From contig WHUZ01000006.1 of assembly GCA_015179045.1 (NCBI GenBank), positions 1,178,001 to 1,242,000 on the forward strand: a stretch of 64,000 nucleotides of DNA, in the 5' to 3' direction. Within the stretch, counting starts at the first letter, position 1. Each line of letters starts with the position of its first letter. The notes under the pieces are model-generated. The model was not told where the DNA came from. It saw only the letters and a list, made by a program, of their open reading frames with translations, and ran no database searches. Made by a program: the position numbers and the translations under genes. Source of the stretch: Kalaharituber pfeilii (lineage: Eukaryota; Ascomycota; Pezizomycetes; Pezizales; Pezizaceae). Positions 1 to 12,458 of this stretch are shown piece by piece.

Positions 1-3000
1 CTAGTGGACACGTGGGATGGGGTACGGAAAGGTTTGCGTAACTGTTGAAAAAATCTTTTGCAGTATCGGTTGTCGGGGGCACCATTTGCTTGGACTTTTT
101 CATGCAATTTGTGTTATGCTGGAGTGGTACGTCCGTTTGTAATTGGACTTTCGATCTCCGAGCGTTGCTGAATTTGCAAAGACCTGATATTGTGTGCAAA
201 TCATTCCTCTCTGAGGCTATGGCCCCACTACATATCATTTGATCGATACAGACCCCTGAACCCTTCGTACTATGATAGACGCGCACATCACCTGCTTTAT
301 TTGATCTCAAGAGCTCTGGGCACCAAATTGTCGCCTGTTCCTTGGATATCTCCGCCTCCCAGAGAAAGTTGCATTCCCGCATATGCGGATCTGTCGATCA
401 ATCGACCAAAAGGAGAGAGAACTACCGAATTTGGTAACTTCGAAAGAGTCTTGGCAGTACGTACCTCGATGGCGATTACAGAACAGGGAACGCCAAAGCA
501 GACGACAATCAACGACAATAAGACATGCATCTTATCTAATTACCACATAAACACTTAAATTTTAACTTAAGTCAATATGGAAACAGAAGGAAAAAAAGGG
601 CCCGTAACACTAAGCTTTATGCCGTTACGATTGCTTTTTGCCACCTCTTGAGGTATATGCGATCTTTGCCTGGGTATACGTACTCTACTTGTACCTACGC
701 AGCTCTAGTAAGGAATACGTTTATAACTGACGACCATGAAAGGGAGCCCCCTGGCTCCCCAGATAACCAAAGGTAAGTGTTATTTGCCTCAAACCGAGAG
801 CCTCCGGCGTGCCGTTTATGGGGCATAGGGTTAGAAGCCTTTTAGGTTTACTCCGCTCGAGGTTCGACCTACGGCCGGAGGATTCATTGTAATATGCATT
901 TATTACTGGGACCAGATTGATACGATGAATTCTTTTTGTGAGCATATTGGTTAAAAGGTGAATATTGATACGATAAGTTTCAGGCATACAAAACTACTTT
1001 GTTGTATTCGTTATTGTTGTTTACACGAGACTTTATACACAATGCACACCAAGATTGAGTACTTGTACTTTATATATATAAATGTTTAAATAATAATATA
1101 AATCTGCATACACCCAAGGTGACATAAGAAATATCATGATTACGCAAGAGTTGATATACTTTGTCTTTTGAGAGCGGATTTTGACGAAAAAGAAGTGGTG
1201 AGCTTTATTATTACTCTAGACCTTTTGACCGACCCCAAACCTCCAACTTCCAATCTCCTCCATCCTAAAACTCACGGTCGTACCCACTATCACCGTCCAT
1301 AGCTATCTAACTGGTCGACCCCACAATCACCTTAATGCCTCCAGTCTTATCAACATTTACCTGTTTGGCTATCTTTTCAAATACTAATTCCTTTACCTCA
1401 CCTTGCAACGTACGTCTCTTTTTCAACACATCCTAGCCTCTAACCTCCATCAATCGCAACGAATAGTTGCAATTAATATTTCCCTCTACCCTCCTTCCTT
1501 CTCAAAAAAAAAATCTCATCCTAAGCTCTCCTTTAGCTCAAATCCCGCTGGATCTCTCAGAGCATACGTAATTGGCATGCGTACATGTACATCCCACTAG
1601 TGCAAGCGCCAAATAAGGATATGATATGATATATATCATGTATATGTATCATATGGATCCCATATTATAGGGATCTGTAAGACAGAAAACGTCATCAAGG
1701 GCACAAAAACGTAAACCATGGTTCTCGACCTTAGTCTGATGTCGCCTCAGTTTCGAATCCAAGAATGAGAGTAGAGTTTATGTCGTGGTAGGCGGTAATC
1801 TGTATCTCTCCCTAAGACCTCTTTTCTAATTCGACCATGAACATAAAGTTCAGATTACCAATGCCAATGCCACCCAGTACCTTCGATTCCGTGGATATCT
1901 CACCGGCCCGAGATGCGTAGTACATGTGCGTGTTAAATCTGATGTATACGTACTCCAGCACGACCACCTACCCCAGCTCCACTCAGATTACGCACACCGT
2001 GCAAAAGCATGAATGTATGTACCCTGTGCGTGTATAACGTATGCATAGTCTTCATACGCTACGTTGTGTGTCGATATACGTAACTGCACATCTCAGTCTC
2101 TGCACGTATATCGCTTTATATCGCTTATCCCCGGACCAAATTCACCTGATTCGTGCGTAGATGCGTAAACTAGCTTCCGTGTGTGTGTTATGCTGAGAGA
2201 ACTCAAAGCTCAGACGTAGAGTATATTGCAACACCTATGTGCTCCTATATCGAAGCCCATCTATACTTTCCCGTCAGCCACATATAAGTCAAGTTTAAAT
2301 GCTAAATCACACTGGCGCCCGACGACCTGAACCAGCCTGGCGGGGCGTGGAATAGGGAAGGGAGGAAAAGAGAGCGAAAGCAAGGGAAGATAGAAGGGAA
2401 GGTAGGTAGCATGATTACTCGAGACACGACAGAGCGCGTAAGGCAAAAAGTGATTAAAGTTTAAAAACGCCTCATGCTCATGCTCATGCTCATGCGTAAC
2501 TTTGGAATAGTTTTTGCCTTTCATCAAGAACAGGACAAACAGACAATCAGATAAACATAAAAGTGAGGGAGTCCTGACCTTGCACGGCCCAGGCCAAACC
2601 ATGGATAAACCTATAGGATGGGTATCAATGAGTTTATATCTGCAGATGCACACGCAAATGCAAATGCAGCTTGCCATTTGGTCATAAGGTATAATATTGT
2701 GAAAGAGGTAAGAAGGTCTGGGCCATTGTATTGTCCCCAGTTCGGCTTATCATCATTTGTGACTCTGCATCAGGCAAAATGCCTTGTACTTTAGGTAGAT
2801 AACTAAACAAGCCAACTGCTAGAGTTGAGCGGTTGGCATAATCAAGGGAACTGACAGATGCGCTAGGCGAGGAAGGGCCTGAGGTGATTATGAGAGGAGA
2901 AACTAAGAAGGTAGGGAATGATGGAGTAAGAATGTGCGACGCTGGCGTCTCTCTTCTAACCACAAGGCCGTGTGAATGTGAACGTCCTGCCGCCTGCCTT

Positions 3001-3630
3001 CCCAGAGTACTGACTGGTTACACTCAAAGATAGCTCTGATGTACTTGATCTATAATGTAGCTATGTGAGGCTGAGTGTGTGAAGCGGTGGCCAGGCGCCG
3101 ATGTTAGCAGCAGAGAGAGGTAATCTGTCATGTAGAATAGACAACACCAGTAAATGAGATGGCAACAAAAACTGAAAATTCTAATGAAGAGGGGTTTCAA
3201 ACAACGATACATAGGATTATTTAGAATTGACAATAAAAAGGAAACATTGTACACATTAACACCTTAATAAACACAGATATTGCGCCTTTTCATTGCTCCT
3301 TTTCTCCCCTCCATCTATGCCATTTTACTTTTATGCTATATAGCTCCTTCTAGATATTATCCGGAGATACGTCTTTAGCATCTCACGCTCATCACCGCAA
3401 AGATATCTCAACCTTGGTATCACAGTGCCCGAAGTCCGTTTGCAGTTGAAATTGCCATAAACCTTTCGTCGATTCCTCATTTCGCTGTTACCATAGAATC
3501 TCGGAGATAACTCGATGTCTCAGGGTGGGTGTTCCACGACAAACAACTCGTTCTCCGTATATCGCCTATTATCCTCATCAACCGAATTTCCATTCCCAGA
3601 GCTCCACATCCTATTGGCAATAGCTCCATT
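1..3630. other. Gene-poor tract, no gene recognised
   Basis: I see no open frame with recognisable domains on either strand. The longest frames (190-558 + and 2261-2677 -) have neither family motifs nor a coherent exon pattern. The tract is moderately AT-rich with short tandem words, for example four CATGCT units near 2471-2494. It is probably intergenic DNA or strongly decayed repeats. Confidence 0.5.
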
Positions 3631-3633
3631 ATT

Positions 3634-3666
3634 GGCCTCTATCTGGTTACGAGACTAGGCCTATAC
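3634..3666. mobile_element. Degraded mini-palindrome insertion
   Basis: TCTGGTTACGAGACTA (3642-3657) is identical to the family core. GGCCT occurs at both sides (3634-3638 and 3658-3662), within GGCCTCTA on the left and GGCCTATA on the right, 7 of 8 identical. The left terminus is shortened, so the duplication is only partly convincing. Confidence 0.5.
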
Positions 3667-5120
3667 TTTGTAATACACCAGTACCGCTTGGTTGGTTGAG
3701 TATTATTTGACCGTTGTAATCGATTCTGATAGCCAACATGTGCGGAGTCGGTAGAAACCGTCGTAAGAACGTCAGCGCTGTTGCTTTCTTCTAGATCCGG
3801 TAAGGCCTTCGTGCCTGTATGAGAGAAATTCCCCCAACTAGAGTTGTCGTCGTCATCAAGGGCATCGAGTACGTTGTCATCCTGCATTAATATGTCTCCG
3901 TCGATATCAGCTGGCTTTGGTGGCTTCCTGTCTTCGGGGGTGTGCTGTATCTTCCAGTGCTGATTAAGTACGGCACAGAGCCGGCCTTTTCTTCTGTGTT
4001 TGCATTCTTCCCTCGTTTGCAATTATTTAAAGAACTTGCGGCGACTGCGGTGTTAGAATCCTCAAGCTCCTGACCAGGGAGATCTTGCTGTAAAATATAC
4101 CGCGCTAGGCGAGTCTCCTTCGGTTTTCCATACAGCCCCGTCTCAGATTTCTTTGATGGTAAGTTCTCTAAGAATTGACGTGGTAGGTTTCGACATGACC
4201 ATTCAGGTAGTGTATCCTTTGAAATATGGAATCCAAATATACCTGTTGTGCACCGTAATCATCAATAGCCAGCCCTCTTCCTCTTGGGCCTTCTTTCCTC
4301 TTGCTCCATGCCAGCTATTTATCGTCGAGAAGGTCGAAACTTCATGGCAGCGGCTGGATATTTGAGCTTAGGTAGCAGTCGACTTGCAGGGTTCTTCTGC
4401 CACTCTGAGTTTCAAAGCATATAACGGTCTAGATGATCAGTCACTACAAGGATCCCTGAGTTTGTAGAAAACGCTACAAGTGACACTGTATCAGGGTAAC
4501 CTCCTAGATGGCCCATAATCCAGATTTGCCCTTTTCATGTATGTGGTTGGACTCCTGAGATATATGTTCATAAGGCAAAATCCGAGGTATCCTATTTACA
4601 GAAAGCTTCAGGTTTGACAGGGACAGTTATACTTGTCCTTGTCACTTTCTCTTTCCACAATTGATATTGGTTGCAAGGCAACAGGGGTAAAGGAGCAACT
4701 ACTCTCTATCAGAAGAGAACTGTAACAAGCGAGCCCCATCACTGGCAATATCAAGTTCGTCATCTTCATCATCGTCCTTATCACTGCCGTTGCTGCTATC
4801 CCCTTCCATACTACCGGAACCACGGGTAATGCGACTCTTTGAATGTGGAAGGTTGAAGTTCAATCCTGGATACTCGCAGAGTTAGCCATAACAGCTTGCC
4901 TTAGACGGAGGAAGGTGGAACAAGTTTATTCTCTCCATTCGTTGCTAACATATCCGGCCCGTAGTCGGGAAATACCAGCGTTATGTACACAAGCTTCTCT
5001 TCTCTTTGGCCAACAGATTAGGCATATCCTTTGCAATTGGACAATTAAGCAACTCACTCCAAGCACCAAAATGCTAACTACCAGTGGTTTCTTTTCCCAT
5101 ATTTTCAAGATCAAGGTGAT
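3639..5120 (-). pseudogene. Decayed acidic coding stretch, possibly the rest of the UTP4-like relic
   Basis: On the minus strand, coding-like segments appear in different frames. One is 3639-4022, with an Asp-rich run around DALDDDDNSS. Another is 4730-4815, where a Ser/Asp/Glu-rich run (SNGSDKDDDEDDELD) is open for about 39 codons before a stop. The composition (acidic, serine-rich, low complexity) resembles linkers of nucleolar proteins, and the stretch lies directly downstream of a UTP4-like N-terminal fragment in the same orientation. The frames do not join by obvious introns. I read it as a broken remnant; that it belongs to the UTP4 relic is inference. Confidence 0.3.
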
Positions 5121-5132
5121 GCGCCGAGTTGG

Positions 5133-5352
5133 TTACTTTAGCTTCAATTGACCACCCTTGCCACCCTTGAGTGTAGATTCATGAATCCATGATCTTTTCC
5201 AGCGGCCTCCAAATCTCGATGTCTCTATTTGAGCGGCTGAGCACAAGGCGCAGCGATGATGGAACCGGCGACAGGTATGGGTGCGAGAACGCAAGAGGGG
5301 CGGTATAATCGACGAACTTTGAGCGATGAAAGTGAAGGTGAGAAGCAGACAT
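5133..5352 (-). pseudogene. UTP4/cirhin-like N-terminal fragment, frameshifted
   Basis: Starting at the ATG at 5352 on the minus strand, the translation reads HRSKFVDYTAPLAFSH, then LRLVLSRSNRDIEIWRPLEK. This matches the general start of Utp4/cirhin proteins (His-Arg-x-(K/R)-Phe-Val-Asp-Tyr, then a first WD40 blade ending GRSNGDIEIW). After a frame change the next piece reads WIHESTLKGGKGG, which fits the segment after that first blade in Utp4. Utp4 is a WD40 subunit of the t-UTP part of the small-subunit processome, acting in the nucleolus on pre-rRNA. Intact Utp4 is about 750-900 residues. Here fewer than 80 residues are recognisable and the frame breaks, so this is a relic; the functional gene must be elsewhere. 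Confidence 0.55.
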
Positions 5353-5499
5353 CGCGCCACTTTGTCGCGGAATCCTACTGCGACGGATCTTGTGCACTGT
5401 GCACTTGCGCCAGTTGAGAGTTTGCTGTGAACTGGAGGAATTGGGAGGAAGGCATTCGGCGAGGATGCCAACATTGTCATGCTAAAACAAAGCGCTTCT

Positions 5500-7770
5500 G
5501 CAAAGGCGGGGCTCTTGCCAAGAGGTAAAGAATGATATATTTAGGTCTCTGGACAAGCTGAAATATCCCAGCAGTACCTTGCTGCAATCAATTTTAGTTT
5601 TATTTTTGTTTACTAACCCCCTTCCAGTGTGGCTCTAGGTGTTGTCAACAGCAAGTTAATCCTTTTGTTTTGCTCAGCTACTTCGTGACTAAGTGAAATG
5701 CTCCTGCACGTATGTACTTGTTCACGAGCATGTTGGGATATTGAAGTCATCATGTATGGTTTGTGTCTTGTCAGGGCATTCTGGAGACGATATAGTGCAA
5801 TTATTTATAGGTCACAGAGATTAGCACACCAGAGGTTGACTAATTAAGCTCGTCCTTAACTGGTTACTTCACGGCAATGAAGCTTATCGTACCACTCTAT
5901 AAAGCTTGTGTTTCATAGTGTGATTCCACGGCACAGCTGTTCCCTTTCATGGAGAAACTATGAAATTGACTACACAGCCGTTACCCTGAACTTTTCTGGT
6001 GTATAAGTGTACTATCTCAACTATGTACGGTACTGCTAGAAAACGACATGAGTCCCCACTCAAAAAAAGACATGCTGGTTAGTTTACCTGTTTGATTGAT
6101 GGCATGGTTTTAGGCGCGAGGCTAGGCATGGTTTCGTTATGCTGGTCCCCGTGGTTTCATACAGTTTGTATGAACGAAGGCTACGGGCGCCAGTGGAACG
6201 GAATCTAGGCACTGGACTTTTGTAGAGTTGTATAATTGGATATTCTCGAGTACTTATTACTGTGCTTGCAAGTAAGATATGCATGCACTGGAGTAGAAAA
6301 GTGCACAGGCCTTTAGGGGTATAAATCCTTCTCATTGATGGTATCTAAGGGTGCAAGGAATGCCTACTCAGAAAACGTTGCAAGTCCATATCGACAGCAT
6401 AGAACTCAATAGCGACTGTCGATTCGTATTGCACTCGGACAAGCTTTTCCTTTCATGTTGTGGAAGATCTTTAGTGGATTTTCAATGGTCGTAATGAAGG
6501 ACTGTATCTGTCACATCATGCGAGTACTAACTACCTGTGAATAGCCGCAAGATGTCTAGAAGGTAAGAGGTATTTTATTGGTCTCGTGCTGCATCATGAT
6601 GTATAGACATCGATTTTTCCTTTCGCTGCCGCCTTTCAGTTTACTGAAGCTGACGCTGATGGGTGAATCAACGTTGCAACATTTGATGTTGGGCCGCCGA
6701 GTGAAGGGAGTAATGAAATGTGATAACAGCCAAAGGGTCATACTCAGAGGATCAGGCATCTTGATTAACTTCTAAATAATCGCGACTGGGCCATATAATT
6801 CTAGTTGAATTGAACTAAATCTCTGGATTACATCTGCGAATCCACATAAAGCCGCTCCATTGGTGATGGTAGTTGCACCCTGGAGTTTCTACAGTGGCCG
6901 CCTGCAGCCCATCGCACAAATACGAAGGAGTGAATTTGCATTGTCTTTCCAGGGATTCAGACGTTACACTGAAAGCTGTTCCACCATTACTTCGACTTTC
7001 ATTCAATCATTCATTCATTCATTCATTCATTTCTTTTTCCTTTTTGTTTTTCTTTTTTCGTTCCCAGCTCGCGCATGCAACATGTATCGGCAAGTATGTA
7101 TGTGTTTTGGCCTACATGTGCATGCTCGGCTGTGGAAATCCCTGCACATGAACATTTGATGGCAGCAGCACAGGTCATTGTCCCTTTAGATAAGGGCCCT
7201 AGCCAGGCGCCTCCGCAAATGCTACTCTATGTTCTGACTAGCACTAAATTGGCTGGGCTAAACTCTGCCCACCTGGCTCGGACCGAGTTGGGGGATCTTT
7301 GTACCATCGTGTCAGGTTTTTTCTTTTGCAACTTTCCAATTTTTCTTTTTTTTTTTTCACAGGAAAAAAGGTGTGCTAGGTTAGGTTCGCTAGTAATACC
7401 AGTTCGCCCTAATTGCAAATTTGTCCCAGGGACTGGGGGCTTTTTTGTGCGGGCACCACGTCCACCTTTGCACTTTTACGCTATCCGATCGTGAGGGTGT
7501 AGAGCTTCCCGCTAGAGAAACCCCTCGATTGCGTCGCTCTTATCTACCCCAGCTCTGTGTTGCTACCCGTTGGCCCTTGCGTAGTCCTCAATCCACAGCT
7601 GGGACAGGTGCATGGTAAGCATTCTCCACCCCTCTCCGCTCTGATTCGAACTCTCTGGCAAACTCCCCATTCTTTTACTCTCTAATCGTTGCAGCGCTCT
7701 TTGATATTTTTATTTATTCACCCTCCCGGAAACACGCATCTCAGCATGTCATTCAAAGACGGATGCTTTT
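5500..7770. other. Gene-poor tract, no gene recognised
   Basis: Only short frames without domain motifs are present on either strand. The one regular structure is an ATTC tetranucleotide run at about 7000-7033. Several ORFs between 6.8 and 7.5 kb are translations of pyrimidine-rich, T-rich DNA and do not look like proteins. Confidence 0.5.
7000..7033. repeat. (ATTC)n microsatellite
   Basis: About seven ATTC units run in tandem, with one AATC variant, followed by a T-rich stretch. Confidence 0.9.
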
Positions 7771-7778
7771 TTGAATTA

Positions 7779-7952
7779 CAGGTGAACCTGGCTATAATGA
7801 AGGCCAAGAATCTGACCGATTTTCTTCATTATAACAAGTTTTCACTATAGCGAGGGCACTTTCTTTACCTGTGTAGACAAAGAAGCTCGCCCATCCCTTC
7901 ACTATAGCCAGGTTTTCACTAAAAAGAGGTTCATTATTGCCAGGGTCACCTG
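7779..7952. mobile_element. 174-bp MITE with pogo/mariner-like ends and TA target duplication
   Basis: The left end begins CAGGTGAACCTGGCTATAAT. The right end, read on the opposite strand, begins CAGGTGACCCTGGCAATAAT. The first 24 bases of the two arms differ at only two positions. The unit is bracketed by TA on both sides (7777-7778 and 7953-7954), the target of Tc1/mariner/pogo transposases. The motif AACC-x-GGCTATAA resembles pogo/Tigger ends. The interior has no coding capacity, so the element depends on a transposase supplied in trans. Confidence 0.85.
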
Positions 7953-7959
7953 TACGAGT

Positions 7960-10380
7960 AACTGCTAACCCCAGAGAGGTGATTGTCACTGATCGAGTTC
8001 TTAACAATCTGTAATTACTGAAGCGTCAGATTCAATAGGACGAACCTATGATCAAACCACTTCAATGATGATTCCACTGGCTATTTCGTATTCGTGGCCT
8101 TTGATGGAAGCATTTCTTCATCTTCAAACACATTTCTAATATCACATTTATAACAATGGGGTACAATCTACGCACTTCTGAGAGTTCTGACATGGCTTTC
8201 CTGGGCTCTTGCGATCATTGCTTCACGAATTTTTCTGTGGGCAATATACTGTATGTTGTTCTCAGGGTGGGGACAAGAATTTGAACAGAAGCAAATACTT
8301 GCATATATTGAAGCAGTACTTATATCTTACTAGGGAATTTCTGCTCTCGCGTATTCATTTGAGCATGCCCGAGCATCTGGGTGCGACAACAGTGCTCTTG
8401 CCCCTGCAGTCTTGCACCGCGAGAATGGAGCTCTGCTTGGTCCCATACTGCAAGTTTGGTTTGCCAGGGAAACCTAATCTGATTAGGGAAGCCATGCTTG
8501 GCAACATCATCAAAGTACATGCTCTTTTTACCAGTACATTTATGGAAGTGACTACCTGATTAGGTGACCCTCTACGAGGGGTAGTGCAACCAGGCTATAA
8601 GAATTTCTAACACTATATTCAATCCAGACTAATATTCAAGTGGTTTGGACTACAGTAATTTCAAACCTTACAAGGAGTGTCCATGAGGTACATAAATACT
8701 TAGCACCACACTGTCTTTTGCTCTTTCATGTATATAACACGGAAGATCCATCATTCGCCTTGTCAATTCTCCAATCAGATGCGAATTTTGCTCCAGGGTA
8801 AAAGGTAGTGATCATATTGTGCACAATTTGCAATAAGATCCTTCTTTACCTTCATGCATGGGGTTGCCAATCAAAATCGGTTTAATGAACCTCTTGCATG
8901 TTATACCTAGGTTGTACTACGAGGAGGCTCATCCCGTCTGACTGCTGCCAGTGTGCACCCTCAGTACTGGCCAGGGAAGGCGGGCAGGCTTGGTAAGAGA
9001 AGCTTCCAGAAGTATATCCTTGGAGAGTGAAACGTAAGGTGAGTGAGTACTAGCCTCGTCCCGTCTGGCTCAAGATAATTTGTTGCATACTAAGTAGACT
9101 GCTATTGTGTCACATGCTCCAGGACCCCTGGGGACGAGGCTAAGTGAGGAGAGAGGTAGGAATGAAGGGGGTACAGGACTACTATTGTACTTGGGTACGA
9201 GAAATATGAGGGGCTGATTTGGATAGTCGGGCGTGGCGATTTGGAGTAAGTGATAAGAGCGATAGAACTCACTGGAATGGGAATATGAATCTAAAATCTT
9301 GACATCAACATCTTGCGTTGATGAGAGTCGTATGAGCCTGCGGGAGATTGACCTCTGTGCGTTGGACCCTAGGGGTGATTTCGAGCAAATTGGTTCGAGA
9401 CTGGGCAAGGTTATTCGAGTATATCATAATCAACCATACATATATCAGACACTCACAGACAAAGCAACCAAGGCTGAAGGAGGTACTAAAGACCGGCAAA
9501 GGACCCCTGCTCTGCTGCGTGTAGGCGCATGGCTGTTGACCCGCAGGCTCCAACAATAGTGTGTGTATGATAATTATGCATGCGACGTGTATTGCACCAA
9601 GTCCCTTCTTAACCTGGAAGGGCCATACGGGTATATACGACCTAGTCTGTCCTATGACAAAGTGGTTTTTTTGTTCTGCAGCGCGCCAGTTTCTACTACG
9701 TATTTGCACGAAGATATGAGTTTCAAGAGACGCGAAATACACCTCGTCTCTCCAAGGCTTGAATAACCCTAATAGTTGAGCAATACGCGATTGTCAAGCT
9801 CAGGGTAACTACTAAATACCATACAATGAATTCCCTATAAGCGACTGCTCCGGACCAGTTGAAAGAGATAGGTACACGGTGACTGAAGTGTAGGGAAATG
9901 AAGCCATGTATACGCATGAGGAGTCTTAGGAGATTAACTAGACCCAGGATGAGGTGTACAGGAGGCTGCGATAAGCTGCTGTTGCAATTATTAGTTCCTG
10001 TGACACTTGTAGATTTCAATATCCCACTCCTCTCGCACAACCTCTTGTCATGCTCTCCATCATTCAAAATACAAGCTCTCGTTTTAAGAAGCTCACGATT
10101 TTACATGAATAAGTAAAAAATTCTCCAATCAGAATCGGCTTTGTTGCTTATAACGAGGCTACAGATTCGTGACTTGGAGGGTGGTTATGTGATCTCGGGC
10201 GAATGCACGTGCGCTGAAGTCATGCACAGCATCTGGACTAACAGGCAGTTTCTTCTCAAGAAGGTTAGGCCATCTGGTTCCTCCTAAATTGGCTACACCT
10301 TTAGGAGTATTTCCAAATCAAGCATTAACAATATGAACGATGATATCAACTGCAAAATATACTGGCTGTTATCGCCAATT
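7960..10380. other. Gene-poor tract with scattered short repeat words
   Basis: No recognisable gene. A short word GTAGTGCAACCAGGCTATAA at 8581-8600, preceded by TA-rich context, resembles a pogo-type terminus and recurs in part near 37,977 and, inverted, near 46,570. The word CCTGGGGACGAGGCTAA (about 9126-9142) recurs near 62,015. The remaining frames, such as 9305-9742 (-), lack protein-like composition. Confidence 0.45.
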
Positions 10381-10381
10381 C

Positions 10382-11419
10382 TTTTTTTTTTTTTTCTTAA
10401 TATCATTACTCCTATAAGCTATGAGGAGAATAGGTACGCAAGACACATAAAGTCCAAAAACCAACGCGTGCCATCATCTCTCCACCCACCTAAAAAGATC
10501 AGCCAGTGGGTCCCCTTCGTCCTCCTTGCCCGCCGAAGGCCTCCTTATCGTCTCCAACCCTCCTGGCCACCTTCTTCTCCACACCTCGCACCTGTTGCAG
10601 ATGTTGCCGTGGTATCCTCTTCCATTCCACACCAGCTGCACTCCGGGCTGTCTGCCTTGCCGATTTTGTATCTCCGTGCCCTCAGGCCTTTTCCTCCCAT
10701 CAGGTCTCCCAGGGTGCGCACGGAGCCGCCCAATCTCTGTAATGGTCTGCAGCTCAAATCCAGTCTATTTCTCTCCTCTGCTCGCTGCGCTTTGGTTGTC
10801 ATGCGCATTCCTACCTCCGTTACCATCTCGTTTTAATATAGGAGGAAATGGGAAGAAGGTCCCCAGCCTTGCCGCCTTGTCCTTTTATTGCCTTCCAGTC
10901 CCTTATATCCTTTAATCCACATCACCGCCACATCTAACGCTCCTCGATTTGTCCTTCCCTGCATATCTTGCTCGCTACGTCCAAAGTTAGCTTTCCGTCT
11001 GCGATCCTTTGTAGTCTCTCGGTCACTACCCGCGAGTCTGAAATCAGTATTTCTTCTTCTCCATCTTCTAGGGCCTTGGCCATTGCTATTAACTCTACGT
11101 CATTGACTGTGACAATCGTCCCTAGGTAGGTAGGTTCTGCTCTGCCTCCCGCCAGTGCCCTGCTCCAGCCCTTCCCTCTATTCTGCTGCCGGCTGCCTAC
11201 ACCGCTTTCCATCCTTCGTTTTCTACCTCCGATATTTTCCTTTCCCATTCTTCCTTCTCTGCCGAGGATATCAAGGATGGGAGTAATGCCAGGGGAGGAT
11301 TCCCTCCACTCCAAGGCACCTCTCAAGTAGTTGGTCCCCTCCTCCTCTTCTAGTAGTTCCTCCCCTTCGAACCTCAGTGCCTTGCCCTCCACTCGCGATC
11401 TTTCACCCTCCATGAACAT
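10382..11419 (-). mobile_element. LINE fragment (RNase H and 3' end), 5'-truncated, copy 1
   Basis: The minus strand encodes the C-terminal part of a non-LTR retrotransposon ORF2. RNase H pieces are VNDVELIAMAKALEDG and EEILISDSRVVTERL, which carry the catalytic Glu and Asp motifs. They are followed by the typical post-RNase-H segment ARRYKIGKADSPECSWCG. Frames are interrupted, so the copy is dead. The 3' end is a poly(A) tail, seen as 15 T on the plus strand at 10382-10396, preceded by GAGTAATGAT-like sequence. Copy 2 at 33.2 kb shares the same protein motifs and 3' terminus. The lack of upstream reverse transcriptase fits 5' truncation during target-primed reverse transcription. Family assignment (Tad-like) is inference. 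Confidence 0.8.
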
Positions 11420-11610
11420 TTGACTGGCTCCAGGTTGGCTAGACCCTCAACTACATCTCGTCGTGTGCCCTAGGGAGTGCCCGTTATAGATCTGGCCACT
11501 GTACATACCATTGCTCCAAGACCCTCAGTTTCGTCTCTGTTGGTGCTTTAACCGCGAAAATTGCCCAGGCCCAGGCCCACCCCCGCCCAGCAGGCGATCG
11601 GTCTTGCAAT

Positions 11611-12351
11611 GCTAGTATAAATCAGGACTCGGCACGCATAAATCTGGATGGAATTTTCTAAATTAAAATTGGTTTCCACTTTCAAAATCTAGTCCGATTT
11701 TCACGAGAGGGTACTCAGATCTCAGCCCGCTGGATTTCATTTAGTATGGAGATAGTCTAATCTGAATACCATTATTAGCATGGGCTGTAATAATTCACAA
11801 ATCTCAGGGCATGACTCTTGACAATGCAGTAGATCTGGGTAGAAAGGAATTTTCGACAGGATTAACAATCGTGGGGCTGTCAAAGGGTAGGACGCTTTAC
11901 AGTTTTGGTAAGGGCGTCCTCAGTTCCATTTAATCGGCTGTCCTCCAAAACTTCTAGAGAGTCTTCAGGCTCGATTGGTGGAAGAGAGAAGGCCGGAGGC
12001 TTTAGACTAACGATAGTGTACATATGTATCTTCTTAGTTGAGTGTACAGGTTGGGTCGTCGAGAATGACTTAGAGGAAATATGGAAACATGCTCCCACGC
12101 CGTGGAAGTGCTTGATCTTATGTGACAAATTAAAGACGAGTTGCCCGGCTCCAACTCCTCGCTGGAACCATCCTATTAGCGGTATTCAGATTAGACAGCC
12201 TCCATACAAAATGAAATCCGGCAAAGAAACCAGTTTATCAGGGCTGATATCTGAGTACCCTCTTGTGAAAAATTGAAACTGGATTTTGAAAATGGAAACC
12301 GATCCTGAACATGAAAATCCACTCGGATTTATGCGCCGTCCGAAATACTGC
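11611..12351. mobile_element. 741-bp foldback-type element with about 175-bp inverted arms
   Basis: The left arm (about 11611-11780) and right arm (about 12173-12351) are imperfect inverted copies. Both contain GCATAAATCTGGATGG-like sequence, GGTTTCCA-TTTTCAAAATC, GAGGGTACTCAGAT and, innermost, TCTAATCTGAATACC. The 390-bp interior has one 123-codon frame (11905-12276) with no known motif, which overlaps the right arm, so I do not call it a gene. No clear target duplication was found. A third arm copy lies at 13501-13702. Long arms with a short non-coding core fit a non-autonomous DNA transposon. Confidence 0.75.
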
Positions 12352-12458
12352 AATGCACATCATTGTACAGTACAAATACAAGGTTACGATAGCAAGGTGC
12401 ATTGAGAGAATGATTGGTCTCTTAATTCATTATTAAACAATACTCTACATGTACTCGA

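Noticed and set aside
10333..10915. Overlapping plus-strand frames of up to 167 codons
   Set aside because: They are antisense to the LINE copy, whose minus-strand frames carry the recognisable RNase H motifs.
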